From the NCBI RefSeq assembly GCF_000427905.1, contig NZ_KE386603.1, positions 677,332 through 741,331 of the forward strand: 64,000 bases of DNA, written 5' to 3'. This document shows, piece after piece, positions 45,617 to 55,326 of this stretch. The notes under the pieces are model-generated. The model was not told the DNA's origin and searched no databases. It saw only the letters and a program-made list of their open reading frames with translations. Within the stretch, counting starts at the first letter, position 1; the number at the start of each line of letters is the position of its first letter. The stretch comes from Thermocrispum agreste DSM 44070. GTDB taxonomy: Bacteria; Actinomycetota; Actinomycetes; Mycobacteriales; Pseudonocardiaceae. Position numbers and translations under genes: made by a program.

Positions 45617-46269
45617 TCACCACGATGTCGAAGATTCGCATCCTGCTGGCCGACGACCACCAGCTGGTGCGTCGCGGGGTGCGGCTGATCCTGGACGGCG
45701 AGCCGGATCTCACGGTGATCGCCGAAGCGGGCGACGGCGCGGAGGCGCTGGCCAAAGCCAAGCAGGAGCCCCCGGACCTGGCGATCCTGGACATCGCGAT
45801 GCCGCGGATGACCGGCCTGCAGACCGCGCGCGAGCTGTCCCGGCAGTTCCCGGACATCCGCATCCTGATGCTGACCATGTACGACAACGAGCAGTACCTG
45901 TTCGAAGCGCTCAAGGCGGGGGCGTCGGGGTACGTGCTCAAGTCGGTCGCCGACCGGGACCTGGTGGAAGCCTGCCGGGCGGCCATGCGGGGCGAGCCGT
46001 TCCTGTATCCCGGGGCGGTCACCACGCTGATCCGCAGCTACCTGGAACGGGTGGGGGAGGACGAGCCGCCCAAGGTGATCACCGAACGCGAGGAGGAAGT
46101 GCTCAAGCTGGTCGCGGAGGGCCACTCGTCGCGGGACATCGCCGCGATGCTGCACATCAGCGTCAAGACGGTCGAGCGGCACCGGGCGAACCTGCTGCAG
46201 AAGCTCGGGCTGCGCGACCGGCTCGAGCTGACCAGGTACGCCATCCGGGCCGGGCTCATCGAGCCGTGA
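45613..46269 (+). CDS. LuxR/NarL-family response regulator
   Basis: 218 residues. The receiver has LLADDH (Asp14-15), the phospho-acceptor Asp60 (AILDIAMPRMTG) and the Lys of YVLKSV. The C-terminal HTH has ITEREEEVLKLVAEGHSSRDIAAML and HISVKTVERHRANLLQKLG. GTG 45613 overlaps the kinase stop (GTGA); ATG 45625 is another option. It forms a two-component pair with the previous gene. The targets are not evident. Confidence 0.93.
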   Translation: MITTMSKIRILLADDHQLVRRGVRLILDGEPDLTVIAEAGDGAEALAKAKQEPPDLAILDIAMPRMTGLQTARELSRQFPDIRILMLTMYDNEQYLFEALKAGASGYVLKSVADRDLVEACRAAMRGEPFLYPGAVTTLIRSYLERVGEDEPPKVITEREEEVLKLVAEGHSSRDIAAMLHISVKTVERHRANLLQKLGLRDRLELTRYAIRAGLIEP

Positions 46270-46276
46270 CGCGGCC

Positions 46277-47416
46277 TCAGCCCAGCAGGTCCTTGATCAA
46301 CGTGGCGACCTCGTCGATCTCGATGAGGAACGAGTCGTGCCCGTACGGCGACGAGATCACCCTGGCCGGGCCGGAGGTCGGAATGCCGTCGGCGAGCTCG
46401 TGCGACTGGTACAGCGGGTACAGCCGGTCGCTGTCGAAGCCCGCGACGATGGTTCGCGCCGTGACGCGTTGCAGCGCCTCTTTGACACCACCACGGTCAC
46501 GCCCCACGTCGTGCAGGTTCATGGCGCGCGTCAGCACCACGTAGCTGCCCGCGTCGAACCGCCGGACGAGCTTGTTCGCGTGGTGATCGAGATAGGACTC
46601 CACGGCGAACCGGCCGCCGGCGAACGGGTCCTCGTCGCCCTGGGGCGAGCGGCCGAAGCGCACCGCCAGCTCCTGCTCGCTGCGGTAGGACAAATGCGCG
46701 ATGCGCCGGGCGATGCCCAGCCCGGCGTGCGGACCGCCACCCGGCGGTGCGTCGTAGTAGTCGCCTCCCCGCCACTGTGGGTCGGACAGGATGGCGTGGA
46801 TCTGCGGGCTCGCCCAGGCGATCTGCTCGGCGGACGCGGCGGCCGGGCACGCCAGCAGCAACAGAGAAGCCACCCGCTCGGGGTAGCTCACCGCCCACTC
46901 CAGCGCCCGCATGCCACCCATCGAGCCGCCGATCACCGCGGCCCAGCGTTCGATGCCGAGGTGGTCGGCCAGCGCCGTCTCGGCGTTCACCTGGTCGCGA
47001 ATGGTGATCTGGGGGAACCGGGATCCCCACGGCCGCCCGTCGGGAGCCGGTGAGGCCGGCCCGGTCGACCCCTGGCAGCCGCCGAGCACGTTCGGGGCCA
47101 CGACGAAGTACTCGTCGGTGTCCAGGGCATGACCCGGGCCGATCAGGCCGTCCCACCATCCTGGGGTGGGGTGGCCTGGCCCGGCTGGCCCGGCGACATG
47201 GCTGTCACCGGTCAGCGCGTGCTCGACCAGCACGGCGTTGGAGCCGTCCGCGTTGAGCTTGCCCCACGTCTCGTAGGCGAGCTGGTACTCGGGCAGGCAA
47301 CGGCCCGTCTCCAGACGCAGTGGCTTGTCGTGCCGGAAGAACGACCGGCGACCGGGCGGATCCCCTGCCCGCCACGCACCGGTGACGGGCAGGGGATCGG
47401 TGTCCGCTGACGTCAC
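46277..47416 (-). CDS. metX: Homoserine O-acetyltransferase
   Basis: 379 residues. Alpha/beta-hydrolase acyltransferase: LVEHALTGDSHVAGP, VIGGSMGGMRALEW (nucleophile Ser165), the Asp in GFDSDRLYPLYQ and the His in SPYGHDSF. It acetylates homoserine for methionine synthesis. The GTG overlaps the metY stop (GTGA), so metY-metX is an operon making homocysteine. It converges with the response regulator 7 bp away. Confidence 0.95.
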   Translation of the reverse strand: MTSADTDPLPVTGAWRAGDPPGRRSFFRHDKPLRLETGRCLPEYQLAYETWGKLNADGSNAVLVEHALTGDSHVAGPAGPGHPTPGWWDGLIGPGHALDTDEYFVVAPNVLGGCQGSTGPASPAPDGRPWGSRFPQITIRDQVNAETALADHLGIERWAAVIGGSMGGMRALEWAVSYPERVASLLLLACPAAASAEQIAWASPQIHAILSDPQWRGGDYYDAPPGGGPHAGLGIARRIAHLSYRSEQELAVRFGRSPQGDEDPFAGGRFAVESYLDHHANKLVRRFDAGSYVVLTRAMNLHDVGRDRGGVKEALQRVTARTIVAGFDSDRLYPLYQSHELADGIPTSGPARVISSPYGHDSFLIEIDEVATLIKDLLG

Positions 47417-48711
47417 AGCGCCGCCTTGGCGGCCCGGAAACCGGCCTCCAGGTCCGCCTTGAGGTCCTCGATGCCTTCCAGGCCGACCGACAGCCGCACC
47501 AGGCCCGGCGTCACGCCGCTGGACAGCTGCTCCTCCGGGGACAGCTGGCTGTGTGTGGTGCTGGCCGGGTGCACGATCAGGCTGCGCACGTCACCGATGT
47601 TGACCAGCTGGCTGTGCAGCTCGGTGCCGTCCACGAAGGCCCGGCCCGCCTCGGCGCCGCCGCGCAGCTCGAACGACACCACGGCGCCTGCGCCCTTGGG
47701 CAGGTACTTCTGCGCGGCCGCGTAGAACGGGCTGGACTTCAGGCCCGCGTAGTACACCCGCTCCACCTCGTCGCGCTGCTCCAGCCACTCGGCAAGAGCC
47801 TGGGCGTTGGCCACGTGCCGCTCCATCCGCAGCGACAGCGTCTCGATGCCCTGCAGGATGAGGAACGCGTTCAGCGGGGCGATCGCAGGCCCGGTGTCCC
47901 GCAGCAGCTGCACCCTGGCCTTGGCGGCGTACGCGCCGGGGCCCAGCGCCTCCCAGTACTTCAGGCCGTGGTAGCTGGGGTCGGGCTCGTTGAAGCCGGG
48001 GAAGCGCTCCGGGTCGGCACCGAAGTCGAACGTCCCGCCGTCGACCAGCACACCCGCGATGGTGGTGCCGTGCCCGCCGAGGAACTTGGTCGCCGAGTGC
48101 ACTACCACGTCGGCACCGTGCTCGATCGGCCGCAGCAGGTACGGCGTCGGCACCGTGTTGTCCACGATCAGCGGGACGCCGACCTCGTGCGCGACGTCGG
48201 CCACGGCCCGCACGTCCAACACGTTGCCGCCCGGGTTGGCCAGCGTCTCAGCGAAGAACGCCTTCGTGTTGGGGCGGGCGGCGGCGCGCCACGCGTCCAG
48301 GTCGTCCTGGTCGTCGATGAAGGTGACCTCGACACCGAGCTTCGGCAGCGTGTAGTGGAACAGGTTGTAGGTGCCGCCGTACAGCGAGGGGCTGGACACG
48401 ATGTGGTCGCCGGCGCTCGCGACGTTGAGGATCGCCGCCGTGGTGGCCGCCGACCCGGACGCGAACGCCAGCGCGGCCACGCCGCCCTCGAGCGCGGCGA
48501 TCCGCTTCTCGAGCACGTCCTGCGTCGGGTTCATGATCCGGGTGTAGATGTTGCCCGGTTCGGCCAGGCTGAACAGATCCTCGCCGTGCTTGGTGTCGCG
48601 GAAGACGTACGACGTCGTCTGATAGATCGGAGTTGCCCGCGCGCCCGTGGTCGGGTCGGGCTCCGCACCTGCGTGGATCTGCTTGGTCTCGAACGACCAA
48701 CCGTCGGACAT
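47413..48711 (-). CDS. metY: O-acetylhomoserine sulfhydrylase
   Basis: 432 residues. PLP-dependent Cys/Met-metabolism enzyme: [26 protein letters not shown], and the PLP Lys209 in [11 protein letters not shown]. It condenses O-acetylhomoserine, made by MetX, with sulfide to give homocysteine. ATG 48711 has GGAGGAG 9 bases upstream; the frame start at 48774 has none. I looked for a SAM riboswitch in the 177-bp upstream gap and saw no convincing one. Confidence 0.95.
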   Translation of the reverse strand: MSDGWSFETKQIHAGAEPDPTTGARATPIYQTTSYVFRDTKHGEDLFSLAEPGNIYTRIMNPTQDVLEKRIAALEGGVAALAFASGSAATTAAILNVASAGDHIVSSPSLYGGTYNLFHYTLPKLGVEVTFIDDQDDLDAWRAAARPNTKAFFAETLANPGGNVLDVRAVADVAHEVGVPLIVDNTVPTPYLLRPIEHGADVVVHSATKFLGGHGTTIAGVLVDGGTFDFGADPERFPGFNEPDPSYHGLKYWEALGPGAYAAKARVQLLRDTGPAIAPLNAFLILQGIETLSLRMERHVANAQALAEWLEQRDEVERVYYAGLKSSPFYAAAQKYLPKGAGAVVSFELRGGAEAGRAFVDGTELHSQLVNIGDVRSLIVHPASTTHSQLSPEEQLSSGVTPGLVRLSVGLEGIEDLKADLEAGFRAAKAAL

Positions 48712-48888
48712 TCGGCGTCTCCTCCAGTCGTGGCTGCAACTGGCGTCGACGCTAACGGCCGTTGCGCCCAGCACCTACCGCGTCCACGATGCGAGAAGCT
48801 ATTTCCATCATTCGGGCGACCCGGGTCCGAGCGGTGCACGACTGGTCCGCATGGCGGGACAGCAAGCGAGTCAGGGCAGGCCGGCAGA

Positions 48889-49326
48889 TCAGCCCGGCAC
48901 GTCGGCCGGGGTCGCTTCGTGACCCGGTTCGCCCGGCGTGGGCCGGTGCGCTTTCAGCTGGGCCTCGTGCAGGTGGGTGTGGCCGTTGGTGAGCTTGCGG
49001 GCCTCCCGCTCGAACTCCCGGAACGGCTGGTAGTACGTCTCGTCGTAGTCCTCGACCACCTGGAAGGTCTACCGGCCCGGCAGCACGTTGCGGCCGACCA
49101 GCTCCCGCCGCAGGCGTTCGGCCAGCGCGGTGTGGCCGGCCTCGGCCAGCTCCTCGACGGCCTCGCCGACCTTGAAGTCGGCCGATCCGGTCAGCTGGTG
49201 GAACGCATACAGGTGCCCGCGGGCGACCTCCACGGTCTCGAGTGCTTCGGTGAGCTTCCCCACCGCGGACACGGTCCGCTCGTCGAGGCCGTCGGGCAGG
49301 GAATCGCTCAGGCGTGGATCAGTCAT
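48889..49326 (-). pseudogene. Conserved small protein gene interrupted by an in-frame TAG
   Basis: The frame reads from ATG 49326 for 85 codons to TAG at 49071-49069. It then continues unbroken, with strong G/C third positions, for 59 more codons to TGA at 48891-48889 (145 codons in all). The amber sits in VLPGR-*-TFQVVEDYDETYY, where actinobacterial relatives as I recall them have Trp (GRWTFQVVEDYD), one G-to-A change from TGG. The first part has GHLYAFHQLTG and helical Ala/Glu stretches; the last has FREFEREARKL and HLHEAQLKAHRP. Function unknown. It could be a recent null, a sequencing error, or readthrough. Confidence 0.75.
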
Positions 49327-49386
49327 GCCTGGCCGGATACCCGCTGGCCCGGGGTTCGATACGCAGGCCAGGCACTGCGCAGGCGG

Positions 49387-49641
49387 CTACCGGCGCCAGG
49401 AGGTGCGCCGCCTGCGCAGGTCGAAGACCAGCAGGCCCGCGGTGATCGCGGCCAGGCCGACCAGATAGACGTCCTCCACCCGGCCGGTGTGGTTGCCGAT
49501 CAGCATCAGCAGCAGCACGGCGACGATGGCCCAGCCCATCACCTGCACCAGGTTCGGGAAGCTGCCGTGCCACCCCCACTCGGCCGACGGCTCGTCCGCC
49601 GGGCTGACGTTGGACCTGGTCTCGAGTTCCTGTCCAGCCAC
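49387..49641 (-). CDS. DUF2631 membrane protein
   Basis: 84 residues. A polar start ([27 protein letters not shown]) is followed by two membrane helices ([17 protein letters not shown] and [18 protein letters not shown]) and a basic end (RRRRTSWRR). This family lies next to dxr in many actinobacteria. Function unknown. AGGAGG precedes GTG 49641. It diverges from dxr. Confidence 0.9.
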   Translation of the reverse strand: MAGQELETRSNVSPADEPSAEWGWHGSFPNLVQVMGWAIVAVLLLMLIGNHTGRVEDVYLVGLAAITAGLLVFDLRRRRTSWRR

Positions 49642-49744
49642 CGGTGCTCCTCCTGCGTCCACCGCCCGTCGTGCGGGCGCTTTCCGCCCGAATGATCGCA
49701 CACCGGGCGCCGGGGGTGTGCCCGGCGTCGGCCAGAATGAAGCG

Positions 49745-50956
49745 GTGACCACACACGGTGAGGACGGCCGCCGCAGCGTGCTGGTGCTCGGCTCCACCGG
49801 GTCGATCGGGACCCAGGCGCTGGAGGTCGTCGCGGCCAACCGGGACCGGTTCCGCGCGATCGGCCTGGCGGCGGGTGGCAGCAACCCGCGGTTGCTGGCC
49901 CGGCAAGCCGTCGAACACGGGGTGGAAGCGGTCGCCGTGGTCCGTCCCGCCGCGGTGGAGGAGGTGCGGCAGGCGCTGGCCGCCGAAGCAGAGCGGCGCC
50001 GGCCCGTCGCCGGGCAGGTGCGATTGCCGCGGGTCTTCGCCGGCGCGGACGCGTGCACGGAACTGATCGACGCCGTCCGCGCGGACGTCGTGCTCAACGC
50101 GGTGACCGGATCGCTGGGGCTGGCGTCGACGTTGAAGGCGCTGGAGACCGGGGCGACGCTGGCGCTGGCGAACAAGGAGTCGTTGATCGCGGGCGGGTCG
50201 CTGGTGCTGTCCGCCGCTCGCCCCGGCCAGATCGTGCCGGTCGACTCGGAGCACTCGGCGCTGGCGCAGGCGCTGCGGGGTGGCCGCCGCGAGGAAGTCG
50301 ATGCGCTGGTGCTGACCGCTTCCGGCGGCCCGTTCCGCGGCCGCACCAGGGCGGAGCTGGCCGACGTCACGGTCGAGGAGGCCATGGCCCACCCCACGTG
50401 GGACATGGGCCCGGTGATCACCGTGAACTCCGCGACGCTGGTCAACAAGGGCCTCGAGCTGATCGAGGCGAAGTTGTTGTTCGACGTGCCCTACGACCGC
50501 ATCGAGGTGGTGGTGCACCCGCAGTCGGTGGTGCACTCGATGGTGCGATTCGTGGACGGCTCGACGATCGCGCAAGCCAGCCCGCCGGACATGCGGTTGC
50601 CCATCGCGCTGGCGCTCGCGTGGCCGGAGCGGGTGCCCGGGGCGGCCGCCGCGTGCGACTGGAGCAAGGCCGCGACCTGGACTTTCGAGCCGCTGGACAA
50701 CGATGCGTTCCCCGCCGTGGAGCTGGCCCGCGAGGCGGGCAAGATGGGCGGTTGCGTGCCCGCGGTGTACAACGCGGCCAACGAGGAGGCGGTGGCGGCC
50801 TTCCGGGCACAGAACGCCAGCTTCACGTCGATCGTGGACACTGTGTCGGAAGTGGTGAGCGCGGCCGACGAATGGCGGCGCGAGCCGCGGGACATCGAGG
50901 ACGTGCTGGCGGCGGAACGGTGGGCTCGACGGCGAGCCAGAGGAAGGAACGCATAG
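49745..50956 (+). CDS. dxr: 1-deoxy-D-xylulose-5-phosphate reductoisomerase
   Basis: 403 residues from GTG. NADPH site [18 protein letters not shown]. Metal and substrate motifs [52 protein letters not shown] and [14 protein letters not shown]. It is the committing step of the MEP isoprenoid pathway and the target of fosmidomycin. rip1 follows after 1 bp; ispG, from the same pathway, lies after that. Confidence 0.97.
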   Translation: MTTHGEDGRRSVLVLGSTGSIGTQALEVVAANRDRFRAIGLAAGGSNPRLLARQAVEHGVEAVAVVRPAAVEEVRQALAAEAERRRPVAGQVRLPRVFAGADACTELIDAVRADVVLNAVTGSLGLASTLKALETGATLALANKESLIAGGSLVLSAARPGQIVPVDSEHSALAQALRGGRREEVDALVLTASGGPFRGRTRAELADVTVEEAMAHPTWDMGPVITVNSATLVNKGLELIEAKLLFDVPYDRIEVVVHPQSVVHSMVRFVDGSTIAQASPPDMRLPIALALAWPERVPGAAAACDWSKAATWTFEPLDNDAFPAVELAREAGKMGGCVPAVYNAANEEAVAAFRAQNASFTSIVDTVSEVVSAADEWRREPRDIEDVLAAERWARRRARGRNA

Positions 50957-50957
50957 C

Positions 50958-52196
50958 GTGGTCTACATCTTCGGCGTGATCCTGTTCGCGCTGGGTATCT
51001 GCGTCTCGATCGCTTTGCACGAGGCGGGGCACCTGGCCGCCGCGAAGATGTTCGGGATGAAGGTGCGGCGGTACTTCGTCGGCTTCGGGCCGCGGGTGTT
51101 CTCCTTCCGCCGGGGTGAGACCGAGTACGGCCTGAAGGCCGTGCCGCTGGGGGGCTTCTGCGACATCGCGGGCATGACCGCGCTGGACGAGGTGACGCCG
51201 GACGAAGCGCCGCGCGCGATGTGGCGCTACCCGGTGTGGAAGCGCACCGTGGTGCTGGCCGCCGGGTCGTTCACCCACTTCGTCCTCGGGTTCGTCGTGC
51301 TGTACCTGCTGGCGGTCAGCATGGGGCTGCCGAACCTCAACGGCACCCCGGAGCTGGCACAGGTCAGCTGCGCCAAGGACGCCACGACACCGGACGAGCT
51401 GCGCACCCTCACCTGCACCGCCGCCGACCGCGCGCCGGCCAAGGAAGCCGGGCTGCGGGAGGGCGACGTCATCGTCGCGGTGGACGGCAAGCCGGTGGAC
51501 AACTACGGCGAGATCCAGGAGATCGTCCGCAAGCACACCGGGCCGCTGCAGCTGACCGTGGAGCGGGACGGCAGGCAGGTGCCGATCACCGTGGACGTGG
51601 TGCAGGTCAAGCGGCCCAAGTTCGACCCGGCGACCGGCAACCCGGTGGTGCGCGACGGCAAGCCGGAGCTGGAGTCGGTCGGCATGATCGGGGTCAGCTT
51701 CCCCCGCCAGTACGAATACGGCGCCTGGGAGGCGCTGCCCGCCGCGGTCGCGTTCACCGGCGACATGTTCGAAAAGACCTGGGAGGCGCTGCTGCGCTTC
51801 CCGGAGCGGATCCCCGCGGTGGTGGAGGCCATCTTCGGCGAGGAACGCGACCCGGACACCCCGGTCTCGGTGGTGGGCGCCAGCCGGATCGGCGGCGAGG
51901 CCGTCGAGGCGGGCCTGTGGGAGCTGTTCTTCCTGCTGCTGGCCAGCCTGAACTTCTTCGTCGGGGTGTTCAACCTGCTGCCGCTGCTGCCGTTGGACGG
52001 CGGGCACATCGCGGTGAGCTGGTACGAGAAGGTGCGGGACTGGCTGCGCAAGCTGCGCGGCAAGCCGGCAGGCGGCCCGGTCGACTACAGCAAGCTGTCC
52101 ATGGTGACGATGGTCCTGGTCGTCCTCGGCGGCGCGGTGGTGCTGCTGACCGTCACCGCGGACATCGTCAACCCGATCCGGCTGTTCCCGAACTAG
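50958..52196 (+). CDS. rip1: Site-2 metalloprotease (Rip1/RseP family)
   Basis: 412 residues. First helix with HEAGH (His21, Glu22, His25); PDZ domain near 150-230 ([22 protein letters not shown]); third metal ligand in LPLDGGHIA. Four membrane helices. It cuts membrane-bound anti-sigma factors and related substrates within the bilayer. The dxr-rip1-ispG order is conserved in actinobacteria. Confidence 0.95.
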   Translation: MVYIFGVILFALGICVSIALHEAGHLAAAKMFGMKVRRYFVGFGPRVFSFRRGETEYGLKAVPLGGFCDIAGMTALDEVTPDEAPRAMWRYPVWKRTVVLAAGSFTHFVLGFVVLYLLAVSMGLPNLNGTPELAQVSCAKDATTPDELRTLTCTAADRAPAKEAGLREGDVIVAVDGKPVDNYGEIQEIVRKHTGPLQLTVERDGRQVPITVDVVQVKRPKFDPATGNPVVRDGKPELESVGMIGVSFPRQYEYGAWEALPAAVAFTGDMFEKTWEALLRFPERIPAVVEAIFGEERDPDTPVSVVGASRIGGEAVEAGLWELFFLLLASLNFFVGVFNLLPLLPLDGGHIAVSWYEKVRDWLRKLRGKPAGGPVDYSKLSMVTMVLVVLGGAVVLLTVTADIVNPIRLFPN

Positions 52197-52266
52197 CCGC
52201 AACGGCCGGGGTGAGCTGGCTCCCCATCGCCGGTACCCGATCGGGGGCCGTCGGTATCGTGGGGGC

Positions 52267-53424
52267 GTGACCATCGACCTCGGAATGCCCGGCACGCCAC
52301 CACCCGTGCTGGCGGAACGACGCAAGACGCGGCAGCTCATGGTCGGTTCGGTCGGCGTCGGCAGCGAGTACCCGGTGTCGGTGCAGTCGATGACGACCAC
52401 GGTGACCGCCGACGTCAACGCCACGTTGCAGCAGATCGCCGAGCTGACCGCAGCCGGCTGCGACATCGTGCGGGTGGCCTGCCCGTCGGCCGACGACGCC
52501 GCGGCGCTGCCCGCGATCGCCCGCAAGTCGCAGATCCCGGTGATCGCCGACATCCACTTCCAGCCGAAGTACGTCTTCGCCGCCATCGAAGCCGGGTGCG
52601 CCGCGGTCCGGGTCAACCCGGGCAACATCAAGAAGTTCGACGACAAGGTCGCCGAGATCGCCCAGGCGGCCAAGGACCACGGCACGCCGATCCGCATCGG
52701 GGTCAACGCGGGCTCGCTGGACCCGCGGATCCTGCGCAAGTACGGCAAGGCCACCCCGGAAGCCCTGGCCGAGTCGGCGCTGTGGGAGGCGTCGCTGTTC
52801 GCCGAGCACGACTTCCACGACCTGAAGATCAGCGTCAAGCACCACGACCCGGTGGTGATGATCCGGGCCTACGAGATCCTGGCCGAGCAGTGCGACTACC
52901 CGCTGCACCTCGGCGTGACCGAGGCCGGCCCCGCGTTCCAGGGCACGATCAAGTCCGCGGTGGCGTTCGGCGCCCTGCTGCGGCAGGGGATCGGCGACAC
53001 CATCCGCGTCTCGCTGTCCGCGCCTCCGGTCGAGGAGGTCAAGGTCGGGCAGCAGATCCTGCAGTCGCTGAACCTGCGGCCGCGCAAGTTGGAGATCGTC
53101 TCCTGCCCGTCGTGCGGCCGGGCCCAGGTGGACGTGTTCAAGCTGGCCGAGGAGGTCACCGCCGGGCTGGAGGGCCTGGAGGTCCCGCTGCGCGTGGCGG
53201 TGATGGGCTGTGTGGTGAACGGCCCCGGTGAGGCGCGCGAGGCCGACCTGGGCGTGGCCTCCGGCAACGGCAAGGGGCAGATCTTCGTCAAGGGCGAGGT
53301 CGTCAAGACGGTGCCCGAGCACAAGATCGTGGAAACCCTGCTCGAGGAGGCCATGCGCATCGCGGAGGAGGCCGCCGAGTCCGGCCGGGAAGGCACCGGA
53401 TCCCCGGTCGTCACGGTCAGCTGA
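52267..53424 (+). CDS. ispG: 4-hydroxy-3-methylbut-2-en-1-yl diphosphate synthase
   Basis: 385 residues. TIM barrel with VSVQSMTTT and [11 protein letters not shown], and a C-terminal [4Fe-4S] domain with [11 protein letters not shown] and [16 protein letters not shown] (three Cys ligands). It makes HMBPP in the MEP pathway. GTG 52267. The 70-bp gap after rip1 may hold a promoter. Confidence 0.97.
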   Translation: MTIDLGMPGTPPPVLAERRKTRQLMVGSVGVGSEYPVSVQSMTTTVTADVNATLQQIAELTAAGCDIVRVACPSADDAAALPAIARKSQIPVIADIHFQPKYVFAAIEAGCAAVRVNPGNIKKFDDKVAEIAQAAKDHGTPIRIGVNAGSLDPRILRKYGKATPEALAESALWEASLFAEHDFHDLKISVKHHDPVVMIRAYEILAEQCDYPLHLGVTEAGPAFQGTIKSAVAFGALLRQGIGDTIRVSLSAPPVEEVKVGQQILQSLNLRPRKLEIVSCPSCGRAQVDVFKLAEEVTAGLEGLEVPLRVAVMGCVVNGPGEAREADLGVASGNGKGQIFVKGEVVKTVPEHKIVETLLEEAMRIAEEAAESGREGTGSPVVTVS

Positions 53425-53459
53425 CGGTCGTCAGTCCGCGCCCGCCGTGCCGCCGAGGG

Positions 53460-54318
53460 GTGGGCAGTGAGTTCGTGATACCCCGTCAGCACCCGGCGGT
53501 GCGGCCGCACGTGTCGCGATACGTCGGATACCGGCAGGACGAGGTGACGGTGCGGGTCCATCGCGGCCTGCCGTCGCGGCATGTCTCGGTGGTGATCAGC
53601 CCTGCCTGCCCGATCCGCTTCCGCGCGCCCCAGGCGACCGTACAAGCGGCGCTTGGTGCTGCACACCGGCCCGGTGCCGATCGAGTAGGGCCGCTCGCAG
53701 TGCGGCGTCCAGCTCGAGATCGATCCGCTCGGGGCGCCCGCGCTGTTCGGGCTGTCCGGCGCGGAGTTGCCCGGTGAGCTGGCCGACTTGGCCGAGACGG
53801 GCCGGGCCGAGCTGGCCGTTCTCCCCGAGCGGTTGCGGCAGGCTGCCACGTGGGCCGAGCGACTCGCCGTGCTTGAGGCGGTGCTGACGGCCGTCCTCCA
53901 GCGGGCCGCGCCCGGCAGGCGCACGCCGTCACAGTGATCGCGTGGGCGTGGCAGCGAGCCTGATCCGGGGCGTCACCGAGCCGCCGTCACCCGAGATCGC
54001 GTGGGCGTGGCAGCGGCTGCAGAACGGGGCCGTGGTGGTCGGTGAGCTGGCCGAGGACGTCGGCTGGAGCGAGCGACGGTCCCGGGAACGCTTCCGGGCC
54101 GAGATCGGCCTGGCGCCCAAGCAGGCCGCGCGTGTACTGCGTTTCGAACGCGCGACGATGCTGCTCTGCAGGCCGGGATGCCCAGGCGGAGCTGGCGGTG
54201 GCGTGCGGGTTCGACGACCAGGCGCACCTGACCAACGAGTGGCGCAGGCTGGCCGGTTGCACACCGGGCGCCTGGCTGGCCGATGAGGCACCGCAGCTGG
54301 CCGCGGAGCTGTCCGGCG
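53460..54318 (+). pseudogene. Decayed AraC-family regulator gene
   Basis: AraC-like sequence is spread over three frames. Frame of 53460: HPAVRPHVSRYVGYRQDEVTVRVHRGLPSRHVSVVIS. Next frame (~53665-53937): LVLHTGPVPIE, an in-frame TAG at 53686, then QCGVQLEIDPLGAPALFGLSG to a TGA. Third (~53985-54175): EIAWAWQRLQ...GELAEDVGWSERRSRERFRAEIGLAPKQAARVLRFERA. Back to the first (~54175 on): DAQAELAVACGFDDQAHLTNEWRRLAGCTPGAWLADE. So there are at least three frameshifts and one stop. A 21-bp direct repeat at 53936-53956 and 53995-54015 shows a small duplication at one break. Confidence 0.85.
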
Positions 54319-54412
54319 CCGCTGCCCCGTTCCGGCGGTTTTGCCTGTTCGGCGGGGTCGTCAGCGGTGAAACGAGTGGGCGAAGGCCCGGAATGTCTGG
54401 CAGTCTGGACGA

Positions 54413-55267
54413 GTGCTGCGGTTGGCCGGAACCAGGGTGCTCAACGCGCGGGACGACGCCGCGATACGGGCCGCACTCGCCGCGGATCCGATCGTCAGCT
54501 GCATGGTGAGCTCGCGGGTCGAAGCAGTCGGCGTCGAACCGCGTCGGCTGGGCGGCGAACTGTGGACGCTGGACCGGCGCCCGCTGCGGTCCAGCTGGCT
54601 GGACGCGCTGTGCTTCTCCGGCCCGAATTTGATCCCGTTGCGCGGTGACCGGGCGGCGCTGCGGGCGTTCGCCGACCGGGCGCTGCGGCGGGCACGTCAG
54701 TGCTCGTCGCTGGTCGGCCCGGCCACCCTGGTCCTCGGCCTGTGGGAGGAACTGGCCATGGCATGGGGACCGGCCAGGGACGTACGCACCTCGCAGCCGC
54801 TGATGGCCATCGAGACCCCGCCCGCGGTCGAGCCGGATCCGCACGTGCGCAGGGTGGTGCCCAGCGAACTGGACACCTACCTGCCCGCGGCCATCGCGAT
54901 GTTCATCGAGGAGGTCGGGGTCGACCCGCGGCTCGGCGACGGCGGTGCGAGCTACCGGTCCCGGGTCGCCGAGCTGATCTCCGCCGGCCGCGCGTTCGCG
55001 CGGTTCGAGGACGGCGAGGTGGTCTTCAAGGCCGAGATCGGCGCGCTGTCGGCGACCGTGGGGCAGATCCAGGGCGTGTGGGTGCATCCGGAGTGGCGCG
55101 GACGCGGCCTGGGCACCGCGGGCACCGCGGCGGTGGTGCAGCACCTGGTCGACGACCTCGGCCGGATCGCCAGCTTGTACGTCAACTCCTACAACGCCCC
55201 GGCGCTCGCCGCGTACCGCAAAGTTGGCTTCCGGCAGGTGGGCGAGTTCGCCACGGTGCTGTTCTGA
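54413..55267 (+). CDS. GNAT acetyltransferase with DUF4081 N-terminal domain
   Basis: 284 residues. The first half (LRLAGTRVLNARDDAAIRAALAADPIVSCMVSSRVEAVG) matches the DUF4081 half found in actinobacterial proteins beside ispG. The second is a GNAT with the acetyl-CoA loop VWVHPEWRGRGLGTAGTAAVVQ and NSYNAPALAAYRKVGF. The substrate is unknown. GTG 54413. The usual order ispG-GNAT-PBP-map is kept, apart from the AraC remnant. Confidence 0.9.
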   Translation: MLRLAGTRVLNARDDAAIRAALAADPIVSCMVSSRVEAVGVEPRRLGGELWTLDRRPLRSSWLDALCFSGPNLIPLRGDRAALRAFADRALRRARQCSSLVGPATLVLGLWEELAMAWGPARDVRTSQPLMAIETPPAVEPDPHVRRVVPSELDTYLPAAIAMFIEEVGVDPRLGDGGASYRSRVAELISAGRAFARFEDGEVVFKAEIGALSATVGQIQGVWVHPEWRGRGLGTAGTAAVVQHLVDDLGRIASLYVNSYNAPALAAYRKVGFRQVGEFATVLF

Positions 55268-55326
55268 ACCGTTCGGACACGGTGACCGGAACGACCGCCG
55301 GTCATCGGGCATACTCCACGCTCGTG

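Noticed and set aside
48712-48888. A SAM riboswitch upstream of metY
   Set aside because: I looked for the paired elements of known SAM classes and saw only short, unconvincing stems. A covariance-model search would decide.
35868-49326. A genomic island or integrative element
   Set aside because: No integrase, transposase, tRNA edge or base-composition change was seen; the genes have the same high-GC codon use as the backbone.
53936-54015. Attachment-site repeats of a small mobile element
   Set aside because: The 21-bp direct repeats enclose only 38 bp within a decayed gene, with no integrase; a local duplication explains them.
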